From Bacillota bacterium (lineage in GTDB: Bacteria; Bacillota_A; Clostridia; Lachnospirales; Bianqueaceae), in NCBI GenBank assembly GCA_017420625.1, contig JAFOIR010000452.1, positions 1-10,788 on the forward strand: DNA of 10,788 nt, written 5' to 3'. How positions within the stretch are numbered: the stretch's first letter is position 1; every line of letters begins with the position of its first letter. The notes below the pieces were generated by a model that saw nothing but the letters and a program-made list of their open reading frames with translations, was not told where the DNA came from and did not search any database. This document shows positions 5,189 to 10,788 of the stretch, piece by piece. The position numbers and the translations under genes were made by a program.

Positions 5189-5962
5189 ATGAACGATTAT
5201 ATTGCATACTGCGGGCTGGACTGTGAGCGCTGTGAAGCCCGTCTTGCAACCGTGAATAACGACGATTCCTTAAGGCAAAAGATCGCGCATGAGTGGTCTG
5301 AACTAAATGGCGCAGAGATCACCTCGGAGATGATCAACTGCTCCGGCTGTCGGATCGAAGGTGATAAAACACCTTACTGCGATTCGCTGTGCCCGATTCG
5401 GCAATGTGCCATGAGCCGGGGCATTGAAACCTGTGGAAGCTGCAGCGAGATGGACGGCTGCGAAAAGCTTGGCATGATCGTTAAAAACAATCAATATGCA
5501 CTGAGGAACCTGAAGGAATACTCCTTCATTGCGCTGCGTGATCGCCCTGAATTGAAAGACCTTGCAGCTTCCTGGTTTCACGAAAAATGGGGAGTGCCTA
5601 AGCAGGCTTATCTCGACTGCATGACGGCATATTTGGACCGGGAGACGGAATACGGATGGTATCTGTGCATGAACGGTGAGCGAATCGTCGGTGGACTGGG
5701 GGTCATCGATAACGACTTCCATGACCGCAAAGATCTGACACCGAACGTCTGTGCGGTGTATACCGAAGAGACCTGCCGCGGCCAGGGAATCGCCGGGCGG
5801 CTGCTGGACATGGCAGTGGACGATATGCGTACCAAAGGCATTACGCCTTTGTATTTAGTCACCGATCATATTGGTTTTTATGAGCGTTATGGCTGGGAGT
5901 TCCTCTGCATGGTGCAGGGTGACGGCGAACCGGAAATGACAAGGATGTATATTCACAGGTGA
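5189..5962 (+). CDS. DUF3795 cysteine-rich domain fused to GNAT acetyltransferase
   Basis: A 257-residue fusion. Residues 1-110 are a DUF3795 domain: CGLDCERCEA (C8, C12, C15), then INCSGCRIEG (C51, C54), C64, C68, C73, and CGSCSEMDGC (C82, C85, C91), eleven cysteines likely to bind zinc or an iron-sulfur cluster. Residues 112-257 form a GNAT domain that starts like a free-standing enzyme (FIALRDRPELKDLAASWFHEKWG). Motif A is YTEETCRGQGIAGRLL, with R197-G-Q-G200-I-A202 binding acetyl-CoA, and GFYERYGWEF (229-238) is motif B. The DUF3795 function is unknown; the fusion suggests that the metal domain recruits a substrate for, or controls, the acetyltransferase (inference). The start has TGAGGT at 5174-5179. 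The HAD gene follows after 88 bases without a terminator, so the two may be co-transcribed. Confidence 0.85.
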   Translation: MNDYIAYCGLDCERCEARLATVNNDDSLRQKIAHEWSELNGAEITSEMINCSGCRIEGDKTPYCDSLCPIRQCAMSRGIETCGSCSEMDGCEKLGMIVKNNQYALRNLKEYSFIALRDRPELKDLAASWFHEKWGVPKQAYLDCMTAYLDRETEYGWYLCMNGERIVGGLGVIDNDFHDRKDLTPNVCAVYTEETCRGQGIAGRLLDMAVDDMRTKGITPLYLVTDHIGFYERYGWEFLCMVQGDGEPEMTRMYIHR

Positions 5963-6039
5963 GATGTTCATGACACGATTCCCTGTATCCAAGAAGATGA
6001 TATGCTGTTGAAGAGCCCGGAAAGCATACCTGAAGGCAC

Positions 6040-6045
6040 GGAGGT
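6040..6045 (+). promoter_or_regulatory. Ribosome site that fixes a TTG start
   Basis: GGAGGT is five bases before TTG at 6051. No ATG in this frame lies near the conserved HAD motif (the first Met, M13, is inside the motif), so TTG is the best start. Confidence 0.7.
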
Positions 6046-6050
6046 TTGTA

Positions 6051-6743
6051 TTGATCAGCAAAAAGCTTAGTACCGTTATATTTGATATGGACGGCGTGAT
6101 CTTCGATTCGGAAAAGGCCTGTCTTGATGTCTGGAAGGAACTGGCAGGAGAACTCGGCCTAGAGAATATCGAAGACGTGTTTAAGAGTTGTATCGGAACG
6201 ACTTCAGCCATGTGCTTCCGGATCCTGACAGAAGCTTACGGCGGAAAATTCGATGCAAGAGCTTTTCAAAGCGCGGCAAGTGAGCGCTTTCAGGAAAAAT
6301 ACAGCGGCGGAAGGCTTCCGATCATGCCCGGTGTGAAGGAAATACTTGCTTTTTTGAAAAACAACGGTATCCGTATCGGAATAGCTTCCTCAACAGGAGA
6401 AGCTACGGTGCGGCGGGAAATTGCCGAGGCAGGACTGGCCGGTTATTTTGAGACGATCACCTGCGGCGACATGCTGAGGAAAAGCAAGCCTGAGCCGGAT
6501 ATCTATCTGCTGGCGTGCAGAAATATGGGTGTTGTTCCCGAAGAGACAGTTGCCGTCGAAGACAGTTTCAACGGTATACGGTCTGCGTGGTCTGCAGGAC
6601 TGATCCCCGTGATGGTACCGGATCTGATACCTGCAGATGGTGAAATGTATGAGAAGGCCGAAGCTGTTGTGACAGACCTGTTTGAAGCGAAGCTGTGGAT
6701 AGAGCAGCGAATAAACAGACAAAACCGTGAAGACGGAAAGTAA
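6051..6743 (+). CDS. HAD-superfamily phosphatase, beta-phosphoglucomutase-like
   Basis: Predicted cytosolic Mg-dependent phosphatase or phosphomutase, 230 residues, normal for subfamily IA. Motif I is VIFDMDGVIFDSE, with nucleophile D12 and acid/base D14. A helical cap follows (about 20-90). Motif II is IASST (111-115), motif III is K146 in RKSKPEPDIY, and motif IV is VAVEDSFNGI with E170-D171. The start is TTG, supported by GGAGGT at 6040-6045. VEDSFNGI and SKPEPDIYL are typical of the beta-phosphoglucomutase and sugar-phosphate phosphatase branch, but the substrate cannot be chosen from sequence. It lies downstream of the DUF3795-GNAT gene and is closed by a terminator at 6781-6818, so those two genes may form one unit. 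Confidence 0.9.
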   Translation: MISKKLSTVIFDMDGVIFDSEKACLDVWKELAGELGLENIEDVFKSCIGTTSAMCFRILTEAYGGKFDARAFQSAASERFQEKYSGGRLPIMPGVKEILAFLKNNGIRIGIASSTGEATVRREIAEAGLAGYFETITCGDMLRKSKPEPDIYLLACRNMGVVPEETVAVEDSFNGIRSAWSAGLIPVMVPDLIPADGEMYEKAEAVVTDLFEAKLWIEQRINRQNREDGK

Positions 6744-6780
6744 AAGGAAAAGCGTGCCGGCAGAGAAAAACTATTTTTTT

Positions 6781-6820
6781 CAAAACCCTGAAATCAGATG
6801 ATTTTCCGGGGTTTTGTTAT
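6781..6820 (+). terminator. Intrinsic terminator after the HAD gene
   Basis: CAAAACCC (6781-6788) pairs with GGGTTTTG (6809-6816), and an inner AAATC-GATTT stem (6791-6795 with 6800-6804) closes the loop. TTAT follows. A T run lies just before the hairpin (6774-6780). Confidence 0.7.
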
Positions 6821-6831
6821 ACCCGGATATT

Positions 6832-6869
6832 TTGACAGAAAAAAGTACTTGAAAATGATTTTAAATCAT
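6832..6869 (+). promoter_or_regulatory. Promoter with palindrome upstream of the serine hydrolase
   Basis: TTGACA (6832-6837) is a consensus -35. A weak -10, AATGAT (6854-6859), follows after 16 bases. An odd palindrome, ATGATTT-T-AAATCAT (6855-6869), overlaps that -10 and could be an operator. It has some likeness to a Fur box but too little to call it one. The gene has AAAGGAGA at 6906-6913. Confidence 0.45.
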
Positions 6870-6919
6870 ATTAGCCTTTTGTCAGGATATACGGGCCATG
6901 TCTGAAAGGAGAGTTAATA

Positions 6920-7906
6920 ATGAATAAAGAACAGCTTCATGAATTTATAGAATCGAGTACCGGGAATGAGAGCAACATATGTCAGATCTGTGCAATAAAA
7001 GACGGGAAGACTGTATACGAAGATTGCTGGCGGGGGTATAAGACCGGTGATGCGGTAAATGTAAACTCAGTGACAAAAGGCGTAATGGCTCTGCTTGCCG
7101 GTATTGCGATCGATAAGGGATGTATTGAGAGCGTTGATCAGAAGGTGATGGACTTCTTCCCTGATTACACAGTCAAACGGGGAGAGAAAACAATCTATGA
7201 AGTTACGATCCGTCATCTCCTGACAATGACTGCACCTTACAAATACCGCTCCGAGCCTTGGACAAAGGTATGTACCTCAAATGACTGGACCGGGGCGGTT
7301 CTGGACTTTCTGGGAGGACGCAGGGGGATAACAGGCGAGTTTAAGTATGCTACGCTCGGAATACAGATCCTTGGAGGGATCATCGAAAATGCAACAGGGG
7401 AAAAATGTATCGGTTTTGCAAATAACAATCTGTTTCTGCCTTTGGGAATACCTGAGCATGTTATACACGGTGAAAGTTCCAAAGAGGATCAGTTCGATTT
7501 CTTCATGAACAGAGAACCGAGGAAGAATGAGTGGTATTCTGACCCAAAAGGCTCAGTTACTGCCGGCTGGGGACTGTGTTTATCTGCACGTGATCTGGCA
7601 AGGATCGGTGAACTTGTAATAAATCGCGGAGAATACAGAGGAAAAAGGATCGTATCGGAAAACTATCTGCAGGATATGACAGCTCCGCACATCAGGCTTG
7701 GAGAGAGATTCGGGTATATGAGTTTCGGATATCTGTGGTACAGTCCTTTTGATGACAGACAGATCTGTGCGGCAATAGGAGACGGCGGAAATATAATCTA
7801 TGCAGATAAAGAGAGTCGCATATCGGTCGGAATGACGGGCACATTTAAACCGAGGATATATGACAGAGTCGATTTTATAGAAAAGTATGTGCTGCCGGTC
7901 GCATGA
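6920..7906 (+). CDS. Serine hydrolase of the beta-lactamase/DD-peptidase fold
   Basis: A 328-residue protein of the class C beta-lactamase-like hydrolases (Pfam Beta-lactamase). The nucleophile motif SxxK is S50-V-T-K53. The second motif is Y143-A-T, where class C enzymes have YxN. The third region is GDGGN (287-291), in place of the KTG or HxG box but similar to the GxGGQ of cytosolic esterase-type members. GWGLCLSARDLARIGELVIN (216-235) is a typical family block. There is no signal peptide, so it acts in the cytoplasm and is unlikely to confer beta-lactam resistance; an esterase or amidase is more likely (inference). The ribosome site AAAGGAGA (6906-6913) supports the ATG. It stands alone between a terminator and the TetR operon. 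Confidence 0.85.
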   Translation: MNKEQLHEFIESSTGNESNICQICAIKDGKTVYEDCWRGYKTGDAVNVNSVTKGVMALLAGIAIDKGCIESVDQKVMDFFPDYTVKRGEKTIYEVTIRHLLTMTAPYKYRSEPWTKVCTSNDWTGAVLDFLGGRRGITGEFKYATLGIQILGGIIENATGEKCIGFANNNLFLPLGIPEHVIHGESSKEDQFDFFMNREPRKNEWYSDPKGSVTAGWGLCLSARDLARIGELVINRGEYRGKRIVSENYLQDMTAPHIRLGERFGYMSFGYLWYSPFDDRQICAAIGDGGNIIYADKESRISVGMTGTFKPRIYDRVDFIEKYVLPVA

Positions 7907-7931
7907 GAGCGATGATCGGAAACTCAGGGTC

Positions 7932-7971
7932 TTCTCAAAAACGGTCAATGGGCTTATCATCATATTGACCG
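7932..7971 (+). promoter_or_regulatory. TetR-operon promoter and candidate operator
   Basis: CGGTCAAT (7942-7949) and ATTGACCG (7964-7971) form a perfect inverted repeat with a 14-base spacer. A -35-like TTCTCA (7932-7937) and a -10-like TATCAT (7955-7960) are 17 bases apart, placing the -10 between the two arms. Such a site 23 bases before a tetR-type gene is a classic autorepression layout (family knowledge); the binding itself is inferred. Confidence 0.65.
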
Positions 7972-7993
7972 ATTCGGTTAACGGAGGTTTGCG

Positions 7994-8620
7994 ATGAATC
8001 CGAAATTCTATTTCCTGCCGCAGGAGAAGCAGCAGACGATCCTGAATGCGGGCTTTCACGTGTTTTCCCGGAACTCGTACAGGAAAAGTCCGATGAGCGA
8101 AATCGCGGATGCGGCAGGAATAAGCAAATCGCTCCTGTTTCATTATTTCCGCAATAAGAAGGAGCTGTATCTTTTTCTGTGGGATACGTGTGCGAAGATC
8201 ACGGTAGAGGAAATGGAACGAAGCGGTACATATGAGCAGACGGATCTTTTCGGGAGCATGGAATACGGTATGCAGGCGAAGCTCAGCCTTATGAGGCGGT
8301 ATCCGGATATAGGAGTATTTGCTGTCCGTGCTTTTTACGAAAAAGATCCGGAGGTTAGTTCCGATATCCAGAGGAGTATGGGGCGGTATCTGGCAGTCCA
8401 TGCAGAAAAGAAACTTCAAAAGCTTGATCCCGAGGACTTTATTCCGGGCATCGACCTGCAGATGATGTATAAAGAGATGTACTGGGCGTCGGAGGGCTGC
8501 CTTTGGGAGTATATTCAGCGCGGGAGCATGGACACCGATGCTATGGAAAAGGACTTCCATGAGCTTGTTGATTTCTGGAAAAAAGTATACATTCGCAAAG
8601 GGCAGGGTGATAAGCGATGA
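7994..8620 (+). CDS. TetR/AcrR-family transcriptional regulator
   Basis: A 208-residue regulator of usual TetR size. The N-terminal DNA-binding domain is QQTILNAGFHVFSRNSYRKS followed by MSEIADAAGISKSLLFHYF (helix-turn-helix about 34-52), then FRNKKELYLFLWD, the standard TetR continuation. The remaining residues form the ligand and dimerisation domain, with no recognised ligand. GGAGGT at 7983-7988 supports the ATG. Its stop overlaps the ATG of the hydrolase gene by four bases (8617-8620), so it is translated with the operon it probably represses. The inverted repeat at 7942-7971 is the likely operator. Its inducer may be the substrate of the hydrolase or methyltransferase downstream (inference). 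Confidence 0.92.
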   Translation: MNPKFYFLPQEKQQTILNAGFHVFSRNSYRKSPMSEIADAAGISKSLLFHYFRNKKELYLFLWDTCAKITVEEMERSGTYEQTDLFGSMEYGMQAKLSLMRRYPDIGVFAVRAFYEKDPEVSSDIQRSMGRYLAVHAEKKLQKLDPEDFIPGIDLQMMYKEMYWASEGCLWEYIQRGSMDTDAMEKDFHELVDFWKKVYIRKGQGDKR

Positions 8621-9438
8621 TTGAAAAGACATTTGAGACGGCATGCGGAACCATCCGGTATTGGACAAATGAGCTCGTATCCGGCAGGAAAACACTTGTT
8701 TTTCTTCCCGGACTCACCGCCGACCACCGGCTTTTTGATAAACAGATCGAAGCATTTGAAAATGAATACAACCTGCTTACCTGGGATGCGCCGGGTCATG
8801 CGGAATCGAGACCGTTCAGGTATGACTTTAACCTTATGGATAAGGCCATATGGATTCACAATATACTGGAAACTGAGCATATCCTGCGTCCCGTCCTCAT
8901 CGGGCAATCGATGGGAGGATATGTTTCCCAGTGCTATATGGAGAAGTATCCCGGCGAAACCGCCGGATTTGTCTCGATCGATTCCGCGCCTCTTAAGCGC
9001 AGTTATGTGACAGGTTTTGAGATAAGCCTTCTGAAACAGACTGAGCCCATGTACCGGGCCTTTCCGTGGAAAACGCTGAAAAAACTTGGAGCGGAAGGCT
9101 GCTCTGTGACCGCTTACGGAAGATCGCTCATGGAACAATTCATCGGCTCCTATACGAAGGATGAGTACTGTACTCTGGCGGGTCACGGAATGAAAATGCT
9201 GGCTGAGGCGATGGAAGCAGACTTGCCTTATACTATAGACTGTCCTGCGATACTGATCTGCGGGGAAGAAGACCGGGCGGGTTCAGCCAAAAGCTATAAC
9301 CGCAGATGGGCAAAAAAAGAAGGCCTCCAGATCTTTTGGATCAGAGATGCCGGGCACAATTCGAATACGGATAAGCCTGAAGAGGTCAACCGGATCATAC
9401 GGGAGTTCGCGGAAGGTCTTGGGGAGGAGATCCAATGA
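8617..9438 (+). CDS. Alpha/beta-hydrolase
   Basis: A 273-residue predicted hydrolase with all catalytic elements. The oxyanion region is FLPGLTADHR (29-38), the nucleophile elbow is G96-Q-S98-M-G100, the likely acid is D219 (CGEEDRAG), and the His is H247 (DAGHNSN). DAPGHAESRP (57-66) is the usual strand-4 loop. There is no signal peptide, so it is cytosolic. Such proteins act on esters, lactones, amides or haloalkanes; the sequence does not decide. The ATG overlaps the TetR stop (8617-8620), and its own stop overlaps the next ATG (9435-9438), so all three genes are tightly coupled. Placed beside a membrane methyltransferase, it might cleave the methyl ester which that enzyme forms, or prepare its substrate (inference). 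Confidence 0.92.
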   Translation: MIEKTFETACGTIRYWTNELVSGRKTLVFLPGLTADHRLFDKQIEAFENEYNLLTWDAPGHAESRPFRYDFNLMDKAIWIHNILETEHILRPVLIGQSMGGYVSQCYMEKYPGETAGFVSIDSAPLKRSYVTGFEISLLKQTEPMYRAFPWKTLKKLGAEGCSVTAYGRSLMEQFIGSYTKDEYCTLAGHGMKMLAEAMEADLPYTIDCPAILICGEEDRAGSAKSYNRRWAKKEGLQIFWIRDAGHNSNTDKPEEVNRIIREFAEGLGEEIQ

Positions 9439-10106
9439 GCAGAGAGCTGTTTATGCGCGCTATCTCAAAGTTTTTCGCGGGACTTTTGGTCATTATGCTG
9501 CTCCTCTTCGTTCCTGCCGGGACCCTGCATTATACCCAGGCCTGGATTTTGACGGGGATCCTGTTTGTTCCAATGTTCATTGCCGGCTTCGTCATGATGT
9601 ACAGGAATCCGGAGCTTCTGAAAAAAAGACTGAGTGCAAAGGAGCAGGAATCCGAGCAGAGGACAGTGATCCTCTACAGCGGGATCATGTTCCTCGCAAC
9701 TTTCATTTCGGCGGGCATGAGCTTCCGTTTCGGATGGCTTATGCTCCCTTTCCGTGTCAGTATTATTGCTTCCGTTGTCTTCCTGATCGCTTATGCGGTT
9801 TATGCGGAAGTTCTCAGAGAGAACACTTATCTCTCCCGAACGGTAGAGGTGCAGGAAGATCAGAAGGTGATAGATACGGGACTATACGGTGTTGTAAGAC
9901 ATCCGATGTATACGGCAACAGTATTTCTGTTTCTTTCAATGCCGCTGGTGCTTGGCTCAGTAATTTCGTTCGTTATAATGCTCTGCTACATTCCGATCAT
10001 CGTCAAAAGGATCCGGAACGAGGAACTGGTGTTGGAAGAAGGACTTCCCGGATACAGAGAATACACAAAAAAGGTGAAATACCGGCTGATCCCGTTTATC
10101 TGGTAG
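9435..10106 (+). CDS. Isoprenylcysteine carboxyl methyltransferase-like membrane protein
   Basis: A 223-residue membrane methyltransferase of the ICMT/PEMT type. Hydrophobic segments lie at about 12-29, 34-56, 77-96, 106-126, and a C-terminal pair within 157-190. The signature is DTGLYGVVRHPMYTATVFL (R155-H156-P157-Y159) followed by RIRNEELVLEEGLPGYREY, with E196-E197 and the GYREY-type end, which in this family forms the S-adenosylmethionine pocket. In bacteria such proteins methylate varied lipid or small-molecule substrates; protein prenylation is not expected here. GGGGAGGA (9420-9427) and the 4-base overlap support the start. It is the last gene of the TetR operon and is followed by a bidirectional terminator. 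The substrate is unknown. Confidence 0.85.
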   Translation: MSRELFMRAISKFFAGLLVIMLLLFVPAGTLHYTQAWILTGILFVPMFIAGFVMMYRNPELLKKRLSAKEQESEQRTVILYSGIMFLATFISAGMSFRFGWLMLPFRVSIIASVVFLIAYAVYAEVLRENTYLSRTVEVQEDQKVIDTGLYGVVRHPMYTATVFLFLSMPLVLGSVISFVIMLCYIPIIVKRIRNEELVLEEGLPGYREYTKKVKYRLIPFIW

Positions 10107-10115
10107 AGCCGAAAA

Positions 10116-10150
10116 GAAATTCCGGAGCATTAATGCTCCAGAATTCTTAT
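10116..10150. terminator. Bidirectional terminator between convergent genes
   Basis: GGAGCA (10124-10129) pairs with TGCTCC (10134-10139) around a TTAA loop. The stem extends through AATTC (10118-10122) with GAATT (10141-10145) across one C-A mismatch. It is followed by CTTAT on the + strand and, on the - strand, by a T-rich run ending in TTCTTTTC. It serves the end of the methyltransferase operon and the convergent HAD gene. Confidence 0.7.
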
Positions 10151-10160
10151 GACTGCTGTT

Positions 10161-10788
10161 TTATACTTCAATAAGGGAGAGAATCATTTTTCCAACGCCG
10201 GCGTTGTCGTTGGTATCGGCTGTGATATCTGCTGATGCTTTGACTTCATCGGGAGCGTTTGCCATTGCAACTCCGAGCCCTGCAGCTTTGAGCATAGCGA
10301 TATCATTAGTCCCGTCTCCGAATGCGACAGAGGAAGCCTCCGGAATTCCGAGAAAGCTGCAGAGAGCATTCAAAGCCAGACCTTTATCGGCCTGGTAGGA
10401 ATTGCACTCTATATTATTGGGGACAGATGATGTGAATTTGATGTGTGGAAAAAGCTTCGGCAGTGTTTCGAGGCAGTACTGCCGCTCGGCTTTATCCGCA
10501 AAATAAAACGAACACTTATGCATTCCGCGGCCTTTTTTTATAAGCATGCCCCGAAAATCCGGAACACCCGAGTGTGCGCTCAGGATATAGCCCAGCATGA
10601 ATTTGTCCTCGAAGAAATGGGCGAGATTGTCTCTGTCTTTCGAAGACATGAAACCGTGCCCGTCCTGATAACAGCCCCATGCAGCGTCAAATTGTGAGCA
10701 GATATGATCTGAGATCTTAAGGGCATCTTCAAGCGGGAGGTCGGCAGAATATATTGTCTCTCCGGTCTCCGCGTCCAGAACAACGGCG
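10161..10788 (-). CDS. Cof-type HAD-IIB phosphatase, N-terminus outside the window
   Basis: The frame is open to the window edge. An in-frame ATG exists at 10649, but the sequence before it (VVLDAETGETIYSADLPLED) still reads as protein and fits the family, so the true start lies beyond 10788. The visible part holds the C2-type cap and the C-terminal half of the core: K with S/T upstream (NSYQADKGLALNALCSFLG, where the Lys is motif III) and motif IV VAFGDGTNDIAMLKAAG, with the catalytic GDGxND. The end (GVAMANAPDEVKASADITAD, then NDNAGVGKMI) is standard for Cof and YidA proteins. The catalytic Asp of motif I is not in the window. These enzymes dephosphorylate sugar phosphates, nucleotides or cofactors such as PLP and FMN. 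It converges on the TetR operon. Confidence 0.9.
   Translation of the reverse strand, partial: AVVLDAETGETIYSADLPLEDALKISDHICSQFDAAWGCYQDGHGFMSSKDRDNLAHFFEDKFMLGYILSAHSGVPDFRGMLIKKGRGMHKCSFYFADKAERQYCLETLPKLFPHIKFTSSVPNNIECNSYQADKGLALNALCSFLGIPEASSVAFGDGTNDIAMLKAAGLGVAMANAPDEVKASADITADTNDNAGVGKMILSLIEV

Noticed and set aside
5963..6050. A 15-codon frame from ATG 5964 between the DUF3795-GNAT and HAD genes
   Set aside because: It is very short, has no good ribosome site and resembles nothing known; the gap is best read as plain intergenic DNA.
6851..6869. Fur-box likeness upstream of the serine hydrolase
   Set aside because: Only about 11 of 19 positions match the classic Fur consensus, and no iron-related gene is adjacent.
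7580..8695. A 371-codon open frame on the - strand
   Set aside because: It lies opposite the serine hydrolase, TetR and start of the alpha/beta-hydrolase genes, all with clear family motifs and ribosome sites. Its translation shows no known domain and is rich in residues expected from antisense reading.
8515..9186. A 223-codon open frame on the - strand
   Set aside because: It is antisense to the alpha/beta-hydrolase, whose catalytic triad is intact.
1..10788. CRISPR arrays, tRNA or rRNA genes, transposases and phage genes
   Set aside because: No spaced repeats, cloverleaf sequences, rRNA motifs or mobile-element proteins were seen on either strand.

Overview
The window looks like chromosomal DNA of a Gram-positive, low-to-mid GC Firmicute, most likely a gut-type Clostridia (Lachnospiraceae or Oscillospiraceae-like). 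The reasons are the strong AAGGAGG-type ribosome sites, the sigma-A promoters with 17-base spacing, the tight ATGA overlaps between genes, and the families present: YhfC, DUF134-NifX fusion, DUF3795-GNAT fusion, WYL and CPBP remnants. No RNA gene, CRISPR array, phage gene or insertion sequence was seen.

Layout on the + strand: a MerR-type regulator carrying two membrane segments and a zinc ribbon (85-810), overlapping by 4 bases a YhfC-type glutamic intramembrane protease (807-1649). Next are a frameshifted C-terminal remnant of a WYL-domain regulator (about 1744-1931), a small DUF4234-like membrane protein (1928-2317), and about 340 bases with no recognisable gene. A clear promoter with a long leader (2661-2857) then precedes a GNAT acetyltransferase (2858-3409) and a six-helix membrane protein (3419-4054). 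A DUF134-NifX fusion with a His/Cys-rich tail (4111-4908) is preceded by two identical palindromic operators. After a CPBP protease remnant (4919-5062) come a DUF3795-GNAT fusion (5189-5962), a HAD phosphatase (6051-6743), a terminator, and a cytosolic beta-lactamase-fold serine hydrolase (6920-7906). The last + strand unit is a three-gene operon of TetR regulator, alpha/beta hydrolase and ICMT-like membrane methyltransferase (7994-10106). A Cof-type HAD phosphatase runs convergently on the - strand and leaves the window (10161-10788).

Functionally this is a string of short, mostly independent units, several of them a regulator next to an effector. The most interesting is the MerR-YhfC pair: a DNA-binding protein that appears tethered to the membrane, translationally coupled to an intramembrane protease, which suggests regulated intramembrane proteolysis releasing the regulator. 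The second is the DUF134-NifX fusion, whose two 12-base perfect palindromes overlap the -35 element and the predicted transcription start, as expected for autorepression, and whose C-terminal tail resembles a metal-binding repeat. The third is the TetR-hydrolase-methyltransferase operon, with a matching inverted repeat straddling its -10 element. Two eroded gene ends (WYL, CPBP) show that the region has lost genes.
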